Of a stretch of DNA of 5,165 nt, positions 1 to 4,998 are shown piece by piece. Positions within the stretch are counted from its first letter, which is position 1. Every line of letters starts with the position of its first letter. Made by a program: the position numbers and the translations under genes. The stretch comes from Synechococcus sp. HW_metabat.21 (GTDB lineage Bacteria; Cyanobacteriota; Cyanobacteriia; PCC-6307; Cyanobiaceae): contig JAAZUZ010000124.1 of assembly GCA_018623875.1 (NCBI GenBank), forward strand, positions 1-5,165, given 5' to 3'. Below the pieces are notes generated by a model. The model saw nothing but the letters and a program-made list of their open reading frames with translations. It did no database searches and was not told where the DNA came from.

Positions 1-2
1 AT

Positions 3-1490
3 GGGGGTCATGCCGGTCCCGGGCCGGATGATGCTGGTGCAGAGGTGACGTCTGAGCCCGTCGTGAGTACGGGAAATTTGGAACCACAAGCCCCGGCTTC
101 AGCATCCGCGCTCGAGTCAGGCAAGCGCATCGTCGGCTATTTCGAAGAGTGGGGGATTTATTCGCGAGACTTCTTGGTTCAAGACATTCAGGTGGATGAC
201 CTCACCCATGTGAACTACAGCTTCTTTGATGTGCGTGCGAATGGTGAGCTTGAGGTCTTCGATGATTGGGCGGCGACGCAAAAACGCTTTACGGCTGATG
301 AGCAGGTGTCGCGAACATTTTCTGCCCAAGAATGGTCGGGGCTCGACTCGGCTCGGATCGAAAGCTATCGAAACGACTCGAATTTCTCGATCGTTGAAAA
401 TGCTGATCAGTCGGTGACTGTGAGTGGTCAGCCGGTTGGCTGGGATCAGAATGATGCCTTGGCAGGGAACCTCAGGCAGTTCCAGTTGTTGAAGGCTCTG
501 AATCCAGAACTGGAATTGGGTCTTGCCTTGGGTGGATGGACCCTCTCGGATGAGTTCAGCCTTGCCCTGGATGATGCCGCAGGGCGTGAGCAATTCACAG
601 ACAATGTGATTGAGACCCTTGAGCAGTACACCTTCTTTACGACAGTTGATTTTGACTGGGAGTACCCCGGTGGAGGCGGTCTTGCGAGTAATGCCGTCAG
701 TCCTGATGATGGAGCAAACTTTGCTCTGACTCTGGAGCTTCTGCGCGGCAAGCTCGATGCGTTGGAGGATCGATCGGGCAGGGACTATGAGATTTCAATT
801 GCGACCGCTGCTACGGCGGATAAGTTGGCGGCCTTGAATCTTCAAGGCGTTGATCCCTTTGTCGACTTCTATAACGTGATGGCTTATGACTTCCACGGTG
901 GCTGGGAGTCGACGACGGGACACCAGGCCGCGATGACGGGTGATCCATCGGGCTATGACGTGGTGAATGCTGTGGAGACCTTTAAGGACTCAGGTGTCGC
1001 TTAAAACAAGCTCGTCCTGGGGGCTCCGGCCTACACACGTGCCTGGGGAGATGTGATCACCGGTGATGACCTTGGCTATGGCGAGGTTGGACGTGCCACC
1101 TCAGCACCAGGGTCTTTTGAAGCAGGGAATTACGACCAGAAGGATCTGATTACTGGGATTGAGTCGGGTGCTTATCAATTGGCTTGGGATGACGATGCTT
1201 TGGCGGCCTATGCCTACAACGCTTCAACCCAGGTTTGGAGTTCCATCGAAACGACCGCGACGATTGCAGGGAAAGCTGCCTACGTGGAGGCCGCCGATCT
1301 CGGCGGAATGATGTTCTGGGCGCTGTCCAATGACAGCGGTGATGAGCAAAGTCTCATTGCAGCGGCGCACGATGTGTTGCGCATGGGCATCTCGACCGAA
1401 TCAGTTGTGGCGCGCAGCCCTGAATTTGATCAGATCTTTGGCGGCGACGGTGAGTTCAACGTGAAGGACTTCACGGACTTGGCGTCTTAA
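3..1490 (+). pseudogene. GH18 chitinase-type glycoside hydrolase, 5' partial, interrupted by an in-frame TAA
   Basis: Family 18 enzymes hydrolyse beta-1,4 GlcNAc polymers such as chitin by substrate-assisted catalysis and are usually secreted. Numbering from the GTG at 45, visible blocks are the first barrel strand (KRIVGYFEEWG, ~27-37), the SxGG-like LGGW (162-165), the catalytic VDFDWEYPGG (201-210; D202, D204, acid E206) and MAYDFHGGW (279-287; Y281). After the stop, in the same frame, come KLVLGAPAYTRAW (the LGxPxYGRxW block) and GMMFWALSND (W425), followed by a ~50-residue tail. Read through the stop, the product from 45 would be 481 aa with a complete GH18 barrel and insertion subdomain. 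The frame is open to the left edge with Gly/Pro/Asp/Ala linker residues, so GTG 45 is probably not the true start and another domain or a secretion signal lies upstream. The lone TAA at 1002 removes the last barrel strands and the conserved Trp, so the truncated product should be inactive. Without the stop I would call this an ordinary secreted chitinase. Lower GC than neighbours. Confidence 0.85.
1002..1004 (+). other. Premature in-frame stop codon (TAA) within the GH18 gene
   Basis: The codons around it read Gly-Val-Ala-stop-Asn-Lys-Leu-Val-Leu-Gly. GH18 proteins usually have a charged or polar residue here, just before the KL.LG.P strand. One base change (TAA from AAA, GAA or CAA) would restore a Lys, Glu or Gln. 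The frame is identical on both sides, so this is a substitution rather than an indel. The following base is A, and nothing suggests programmed readthrough. Confidence 0.9.
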
Positions 1491-1696
1491 AACTTGCCGA
1501 GCTCCCGCCGTTGACGCTGGGGCCTTGCTTGAGCAGGGGGAGTGGGATTCGCCGCACCGGGTCCTTGGGCGGTTGGTGCGGTCTGGATCCCAGCTGCTGG
1601 GGTGGGGCTCGGGCAGGACTTGTCCTTGAGCGCCAGCACCAGGACAGCCGTCGACAGGATTGAGACCGCGACCGCATTGGCGACATGCAATTTCAT
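1487..1696 (-). CDS. Small single-pass membrane or secreted protein, Pro/Ala/Gln-rich tail (69 aa, hypothetical)
   Basis: I do not recognise the family. The product begins MKLHVANAVAVSILSTAVLVLAL, with a hydrophobic segment at about residues 5-23. A short Lys/Asp/Lys stretch and one Cys (C28) follow, then a Pro/Ala/Thr/Gln-rich tail ending in basic residues (QRQRRELGKF). This layout suits a membrane-anchored peptide with a disordered tail, or an uncleaved signal sequence. Third codon positions are strongly G/C through the first two thirds, as expected for coding DNA in a high-GC genome. The ATG at 1694-1696 is chosen because the frame stays open upstream but offers no other ATG, GTG or TTG before a stop. 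No Shine-Dalgarno sequence sits at the usual distance. Its TAA shares the TTAA at 1487-1490 with the convergent chitinase stop. It could still be a chance ORF. Confidence 0.5.
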   Translation of the reverse strand: MKLHVANAVAVSILSTAVLVLALKDKSCPSPTPAAGIQTAPTAQGPGAANPTPPAQARPQRQRRELGKF

Positions 1697-1891
1697 GGGC
1701 AGTCGCAGCCAAATCAGGACGTCCTCTTCAGCATGGAGAGAACGCCCGCGATGCGCAGCCTGCCCGCATAGCTGCCGAAAGGCAGGGCTTCAACCGGCGC
1801 CAGTCAGCCGAGCTGCGTGTGTCTTGGACGGCTTTGGCTCAGGCCGGCGACGCTTCCATCAACGGGATAGCGATCTGGGTGAGGCCCTGAT
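1697..1891. other. 195-base gap between two minus-strand genes, no convincing gene
   Basis: Nothing here reads as a tRNA or a good protein gene. A small perfect hairpin, CTGCC-GAAA-GGCAG, lies at 1772-1785, flanked by further CTGCC/GGCAG-like copies that could pair alternatively (1759-1764). No T-tract follows on either strand, so it is not a clear terminator. The stretch presumably holds the 3' end of the thioredoxin transcript and the 5' region of the 69-aa ORF. Plus-strand ORFs crossing it lack any recognisable protein character. Confidence 0.4.
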
Positions 1892-2329
1892 TCACGGCTT
1901 CGGCGTGGCTGACTCCGATTGAGCGCCGGGAAAGCGGCTCCAGATCTCGAGTTCCTCCAAGCTCAATACGCCGGCACGGCGCTCACCCTGGTAGTCCCAG
2001 GTCGGGTAGGCCCGCACCTTGGCGGCCATGCAGCGTTGGCGGCCTTCCTCTTCTTTGTCGCATTCGACATAGGGCAGTCGCTCGATGGCTTCAACGCCAA
2101 AGAGCTCCTTCTGCGTATTGCAGTGGGGGCACCACCAGGCCCCATAGACCAGAAATCCCTGGGTCTTGAGGTGATCGGCCAGTTGTTTCTGCCGCGTCGT
2201 TGAGGGGCGAGCGGCGGCCGGTTGGTCCTCAGCAGCCTGGGCCGCCGGCGGCAGCGCTGGCGCAGCGATCAGCAGCCCCAAGCCCAGGGCCAGGCGTCCC
2301 AGGAGTTGGACGCGGCGAAGGCCAGCCAT
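1892..2329 (-). CDS. Secreted thioredoxin-fold protein, VKOR-associated type (WCPHC)
   Basis: A 145-aa thiol-disulfide protein predicted to act in the periplasm or thylakoid lumen. Residues 1-32 form a signal peptide: Arg5-Arg6, a Leu/Gly/Ala-rich core, and an AQA cleavage site before AED. A short linker precedes the thioredoxin-like domain at ~45-132, with active site W66-C67-P68-H69-C70. The block LFGVEAIERLPYVECDKE follows, and the cis-Pro loop is in AYPTW (P109). Cys90 and Cys100 form a second possible pair. The pattern YGAWWCPHC...LFG...YVECD...VRAYPTW matches the thioredoxin domain fused to the C-terminus of cyanobacterial and plant VKOR (LTO1-type) proteins. Here it stands alone with its own signal peptide. 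By analogy it may shuttle electrons to or from a VKOR-type oxidase or substrate proteins; the direction is unknown. The last ~14 residues (from about PGAQSES) lie beyond the domain and look dispensable. No SD is seen. It is divergent from dnaJ with a 147-base gap. Confidence 0.85.
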   Translation of the reverse strand: MAGLRRVQLLGRLALGLGLLIAAPALPPAAQAAEDQPAAARPSTTRQKQLADHLKTQGFLVYGAWWCPHCNTQKELFGVEAIERLPYVECDKEEEGRQRCMAAKVRAYPTWDYQGERRAGVLSLEELEIWSRFPGAQSESATPKP

Positions 2330-2476
2330 GGCTGCTTGTGAACGGTTCGCCGCACCCTAGGGGCGATGGCGGGGCTGGTCACGCGTTCGGCCTTCCGCCT
2401 GTTTGCCCCCTCGCTCAATGCACCCCAGAACTGGGAAACTTGGATTGCCGTTGATCGGTCCTTCCCCGCTACAGCG
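2330..2476. promoter_or_regulatory. Divergent intergenic region between the thioredoxin gene and dnaJ
   Basis: Both flanking genes start from this 147-base gap, so it should carry both promoters. I could not place a confident -35/-10 pair on either strand, and there is no CIRCE (TTAGCACTC-N9-GAGTGCTAA) copy, so HrcA control of this dnaJ is not supported by the sequence. The dnaJ frame stays open leftward to an in-frame start at 2366, but the J domain starts within a few residues of the ATG at 2477. I therefore treat this stretch as non-coding. Confidence 0.4.
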
Positions 2477-3487
2477 ATGAGCGCCAACGGTTACCGCGAC
2501 TATTTCAAAGTTCTCGGCGTTGAGCGTGGCGCCGATGCGGACACGATCAAGAAGGCCTTCCGCAAGTTGGCCCGCCAGTACCACCCGGATGTAAATCCCG
2601 GGGATAAAGGCGCTGAAGCGAAGTTCAAGGAAGTCAGTGAGGCCTACGAAGTCCTCTCGGATCCAGATAAGCGCAGGCGTTACGAGCAGTTCGGCCAGTA
2701 CTGGAGTCAGGCGGGTGCGGGACCTGGCCCAGGTGGCGTCGATGTGGACTTCGGCCGCTACGGCAATTTCGACGACTTCATCAATGACCTCCTCGGTCGC
2801 TTTGGCGGCCCCGGCGGTGGCGGGGCTGGATTTCCCGGTGGCGGATTTGCTGGATCCCCGGGCGGCTTCGGCGGCTTTGGTTCGGGCTTCCCCGGTGGTT
2901 TTGGCAGTGGCGGCTTCGCAGGCGGTCCCGGCCGTCAGGCCGCGCCGGTCAACCTCGATGCCGAAGCCAGCATCTCCCTGTCGTTCTCGGAGGCTTTCCG
3001 CGGTTGCGAGCGGACCCTGGCGGTCAATGACGAACGGGTTCAGGTCCGTATTCCCGCGGGCGTGAAGCCCGGCAGTCGCCTGCGCCTCAAGGGCAAAGGG
3101 AATCTGCAGCCTGGGACCGGCCGCCGCGGTGATCTCTACCTGACCCTGCAGGTCCAGGACCATCCGGTCTGGACCCTCGATGGGGACCAGCTCAAGGCCG
3201 ATCTTCCCCTCAGCCTTGATGAGTTGGCCTTGGGCGGCGAGGTGCGGGTGGCAACGCCCGACGGAGAAGCCACGGTCTCAGTCCCCCCGGCGATGGCCGT
3301 GGGCCGAAGCCTGCGCCTGAAGGGCAAGGGATGGCCGGCCAAGGGCGGCCGCGGGGACCTGCTGCTCAGCCTGAGCCTGAAGCAACCCGCTCGCTACAGC
3401 GACCAGGAACGTCAGCTGCTCGAGCAACTCCGGGCGGCCCGCAGTGCGGATCCCCGGGCGGACTGGATGAGCGCCGCCCGTTTGTAA
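2477..3487 (+). CDS. dnaJ2: Type II (zinc-finger-less) DnaJ/Hsp40 co-chaperone
   Basis: A cytosolic J-protein that delivers clients to DnaK and stimulates its ATPase. The 336-aa product has a canonical J domain at ~5-72, with the HPD motif at H36-P37-D38 inside [19 protein letters not shown] and the helix IV region [17 protein letters not shown] spacer contains the conserved [15 protein letters not shown] stretch. The Gly/Phe-rich region spans about 109-152. Two beta-barrel C-terminal subdomains (~155-305) carry two copies of the [20 protein letters not shown] turn and the DHPVWxxDGDQLxxDLPLS block. The four CxxCxGxG zinc repeats of class A DnaJ are absent, which makes it class B (CbpA/DnaJ2-like), and the length is normal. 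The C-terminus ends SAARL after a short helical region ([16 protein letters not shown]). ATG 2477 is chosen because the J domain begins right after it; an upstream in-frame start would add ~37 residues with no family counterpart. The symbol is by analogy; the domain call is firm. Confidence 0.95.
   Translation: MSANGYRDYFKVLGVERGADADTIKKAFRKLARQYHPDVNPGDKGAEAKFKEVSEAYEVLSDPDKRRRYEQFGQYWSQAGAGPGPGGVDVDFGRYGNFDDFINDLLGRFGGPGGGGAGFPGGGFAGSPGGFGGFGSGFPGGFGSGGFAGGPGRQAAPVNLDAEASISLSFSEAFRGCERTLAVNDERVQVRIPAGVKPGSRLRLKGKGNLQPGTGRRGDLYLTLQVQDHPVWTLDGDQLKADLPLSLDELALGGEVRVATPDGEATVSVPPAMAVGRSLRLKGKGWPAKGGRGDLLLSLSLKQPARYSDQERQLLEQLRAARSADPRADWMSAARL
2801..2933 (+). repeat. Imperfect Gly/Phe-coding repeat tract inside dnaJ
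   Basis: This stretch is built from short, imperfect repeats of GGC-GGC-TTC-like codons ([20 protein letters not shown] and similar), encoding the flexible G/F region. The repeats are coding-level rather than exact at the DNA level. They are a likely site of length variation between strains. Confidence 0.5.
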
Positions 3488-3544
3488 CGACGCCGGGCGC
3501 GGTTTGGGTACCCATGGCAGGGTGCGCAGAGCACCTGTCGAGCT

Positions 3545-3784
3545 GTGAGGCGTCTGCTGCTGTCCGCGTTCGTCTGGGCCTCGATGCCGGCCGCGATGGC
3601 CTACGAGGCCTGGCTGGTGCGCTCGACCTTTGAGCCCAACAGGGTCGGCCCCAAGGACGTCGCGGTGACCAAGGTCCCCATGTCGACCCTCCAGGGTTGC
3701 ATCGTGGCTGGGCGCCGTTGGGTCGCGGCAGCACCCAGTGATGGCAAGACATCTCGCGGATTCGATTGCATCCCCTACCGCTAA
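3545..3784 (+). CDS. Small secreted protein with one Cys pair (79 aa, hypothetical)
   Basis: The family is not recognised. The product starts MRRLLLSAFVWASMPAAMA, a compact signal peptide with Arg2-Arg3, a hydrophobic core and an AMA cleavage site before YEAW (about 19/20). The mature ~60-residue domain has exactly two cysteines, C52 (LQGCIVAGRRW) and C75 (GFDCIPYR), positioned to form one disulfide in an oxidising compartment. The arrangement of a short secreted domain with TxxxC...AGRxW...GFxC recalls small conserved exported hypotheticals of picocyanobacteria, but I cannot name a family. The start is the GTG at 3545, which gives the signal peptide its full n-region. It lies 57 bases downstream of dnaJ on the same strand, possibly co-transcribed. 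No clear SD precedes it. Confidence 0.65.
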   Translation: MRRLLLSAFVWASMPAAMAYEAWLVRSTFEPNRVGPKDVAVTKVPMSTLQGCIVAGRRWVAAAPSDGKTSRGFDCIPYR

Positions 3785-3826
3785 AGCCCACTGGTGTAGA
3801 TGTGGGGCTCAACCAGAGCGGGATTG

Positions 3827-4096
3827 ATGGCTGGTAAGCGCCGGAAACTCAACAAGGAGATGGAGGCGGAGATGGTCGTCGCTCAGCGCAAGGTTGAGTT
3901 GATGACAGCCAAGATCCGAGACATTCGCGACGAAGATATTCAGAACGAATTCGCCCAGGCTTTTGCCCAGGTGCACGCCTCGTTGAGCCATCTGATTGAG
4001 GCCTATCGCGTCAAGGGCTTCTGCGAAGAAACCGAAGGCACCCTCGCCCTCTACAACGGCCTGATGGCGCGTTTCGAGGAGGAATACGAGCTCTAG
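3827..4096 (+). CDS. Small charged helical protein (89 aa, hypothetical)
   Basis: The family is not recognised. The product is soluble and almost entirely helix-forming: a basic N-terminus (MAGKRRKLNKEMEAEMV), then an amphipathic Glu/Lys/Arg-rich helix (AQRKVELMTAKIRDIRDED), a second helix (NEFAQAFAQVHASLSHLIEAY), a turn with the only Cys (KGFCEETEG), and a third helix (TLALYNGLMARFEEEYEL). This suggests a three-helix bundle or coiled coil, perhaps an oligomer or an adaptor. There is no signal peptide or membrane segment. The ATG at 3827 is preferred over the in-frame ATG at 3800, whose extra residues (WGSTRAGLM) look unlike the rest and sit against the preceding gene's stop. It is 42 bases downstream of the secreted gene on the same strand. 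The stop ends one base before the tRNA on the other strand. Confidence 0.75.
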   Translation: MAGKRRKLNKEMEAEMVVAQRKVELMTAKIRDIRDEDIQNEFAQAFAQVHASLSHLIEAYRVKGFCEETEGTLALYNGLMARFEEEYEL

Positions 4097-4097
4097 A

Positions 4098-4171
4098 CGC
4101 CCCCTGTTGGATTCGAACCAACGACCGGCTGCTTAGAAGGCAGCTGCTCTATCCAGCTGAGCTAAGGGAGC
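4098..4171 (-). tRNA. tRNA-Arg (anticodon UCU, reads AGA)
   Basis: The minus strand folds as a full cloverleaf of 74 nt. The 7-bp acceptor pairs GCTCCCT with AGGGGGC (one T-G wobble). The D arm is GCTC/GAGC with loop AGCTGGATA. The anticodon stem is GCTGC/GCAGC with loop CTTCTAA, giving anticodon TCT (bases 4135-4137). The variable loop is CGGTC, and the T arm is GTTGG/CCAAC with loop TTCGAAT. The discriminator is G, as expected for arginine isoacceptors. The 3' CCA is not encoded and must be added after transcription. It lies between convergent and divergent neighbours with only one base to the upstream CDS stop. Confidence 0.97.
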
Positions 4172-4184
4172 TTGGATCTGACGC

Positions 4185-4190
4185 ATTGTG
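4185..4190 (-). promoter_or_regulatory. Possible -10 hexamer for tRNA-Arg
   Basis: The minus strand reads CACAAT here, matching TATAAT at four of six positions. It is 13 bases before the tRNA 5' end, which would put transcription start a few bases upstream of the mature tRNA. No good -35 hexamer sits 16-18 bases further upstream, so this is tentative. Confidence 0.25.
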
Positions 4191-4239
4191 CCAGCCGAGC
4201 CAAGGCTTCTATGGTGGTGTGCTGGACATCGATGTCGTC

Positions 4240-4998
4240 ATGCCCGCTCCACGGCTGAGCGAAAGCCAAAAAGAGGAGCTGGTCGCTCGTTACCGCCAGG
4301 GCGAGACCGCCCAGGCCCTGGCCACGAGCTATGGCTGCAGCCCCAACACGGTCAGCCGTGTGCTGAAGGCTGGGATCGATCCCGACGAGCTTGCAGCGCT
4401 TAAGAAGCAATCCCGAAGCAGCTCGGCCGCTAAGCCGGCCGAGGTGAAGGCCCAGAGCCCAGCCCCCGAGCCTGCTGCGGCCCCCGCCGCCGAGGAGCCC
4501 GCCGCGGCGCCCGTGGCGGGTGAAGCCAACCCGTCAGACGGCGAGGCGGGCGAGGACGCCGGCGTCTTGGCGATCGATGACGCCGATGACTTCGGCGATG
4601 ACGGCGAGGAGGAGACCTTCGACGACGCTGATGACGGCCCCGAGGCGACCGCCGTCGGCACGGCACCAGCGGCTGAGCTGATCGATCCGGTCCCCCTGCT
4701 CCCCGGCCTGCTGCCCAGCAGCGTCTACATGCTTGTGGACAAGGTTGTGGAGCTTCAGGCCAAGCCCCTGAACGAATTCCCCGAGCTCGGCTCCCTGCCG
4801 GAAACCGAGCAGGCCCGCCAGGCCCTGATGCTCTTTACGAACCCCCGCCAGGCCAAGCGCCAGTGCGGCCGCAGTCAGCGCGTGATCAAGGTGCCCGACA
4901 GCGACGTGCTCCAGCGCCGCTCCTCCTACCTGGTGGCCCAGGGCATTACCCGCCTGGTGGTGGAAGGCGGCCTGCTTTATTCCCTGCCGGAAGCCTGA
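4240..4998 (+). CDS. HTH-domain protein with acidic Ala/Pro-rich linker and conserved-looking C-terminal domain
   Basis: A 252-aa putative DNA-binding protein of unknown role. Residues ~5-43 form a homeodomain-like/resolvase-type helix-turn-helix: LSESQKEELVARYRQ, then GETAQALATSYGCSPNTVSR as the turn and recognition helix. After a short basic stretch (LKKQSRSSSAAK), residues ~65-97 are Ala/Pro/Glu-rich and ~98-133 are strongly acidic (runs of D and E), so the linker is probably disordered. Residues ~148-252 form a compact domain (LLPSSVYMLVDKVVELQ; NPRQAKRQCGRSQRVIKVPDSD; ITRLVVEGGLLYSLP) that I cannot assign to a named family. HTH proteins of this shape are often auto-annotated as transposase-like, but no DDE or recombinase catalytic domain is present, and a regulator or nucleoid role is more plausible. 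ATG 4240 is preferred over an in-frame TTG at 4186, because the HTH begins directly after it and the extra 18 residues sit in the tRNA promoter region. The 3' end overlaps the convergent gene by 22 bases. Confidence 0.8.
   Translation: MPAPRLSESQKEELVARYRQGETAQALATSYGCSPNTVSRVLKAGIDPDELAALKKQSRSSSAAKPAEVKAQSPAPEPAAAPAAEEPAAAPVAGEANPSDGEAGEDAGVLAIDDADDFGDDGEEETFDDADDGPEATAVGTAPAAELIDPVPLLPGLLPSSVYMLVDKVVELQAKPLNEFPELGSLPETEQARQALMLFTNPRQAKRQCGRSQRVIKVPDSDVLQRRSSYLVAQGITRLVVEGGLLYSLPEA

Noticed and set aside
1..48. Short frame-1 ORF from the ATG at base 1 (about 15 codons)
   Set aside because: It overlaps the open GH18 frame in a Gly/Pro linker and is too short to support.
1401..1712. 103-codon minus-strand ORF overlapping the 69-aa ORF in another frame
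   Set aside because: Its product is Arg/Pro/Cys-rich with no domain, and it runs into the antisense of the chitinase 3' end; the 69-aa frame has the better hydrophobic and codon pattern.
1542..1922. Plus-strand ORFs across 1542-1922
   Set aside because: They are antisense to the 69-aa ORF and the thioredoxin tail; the translations are Arg/Cys/Trp-rich without any recognisable motif.
2366..2476. Longer N-terminus for dnaJ from an in-frame start at 2366
   Set aside because: J-proteins start directly at the J domain, and the extra 37 residues have no family match.
2357..3163. 268-codon minus-strand ORF opposite dnaJ
   Set aside because: It is the antisense of a well-defined J-protein with biased codons; its Ala/Thr/Lys-rich product has no domain character.
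3785..3809. Hairpin AGCCCAC / GTGGGGCT after the 79-aa gene stop, considered as a terminator
   Set aside because: The stem is only about 7 bp with a bulge and a 10-base loop, and no T-run follows.
4098..4171. tRNA-Arg as an integration (att) site of a mobile element
   Set aside because: Arg tRNAs are common att sites, but no integrase and no repeat of the tRNA 3' end is visible within the window.
4186..4239. TTG start 18 codons upstream for the HTH gene, and a weak TTGTGC-N18-TATGGT promoter
   Set aside because: The extension adds unrelated residues over the tRNA upstream region; the promoter hexamers are poor (3/6 and 4/6) and not distinguishable from chance.
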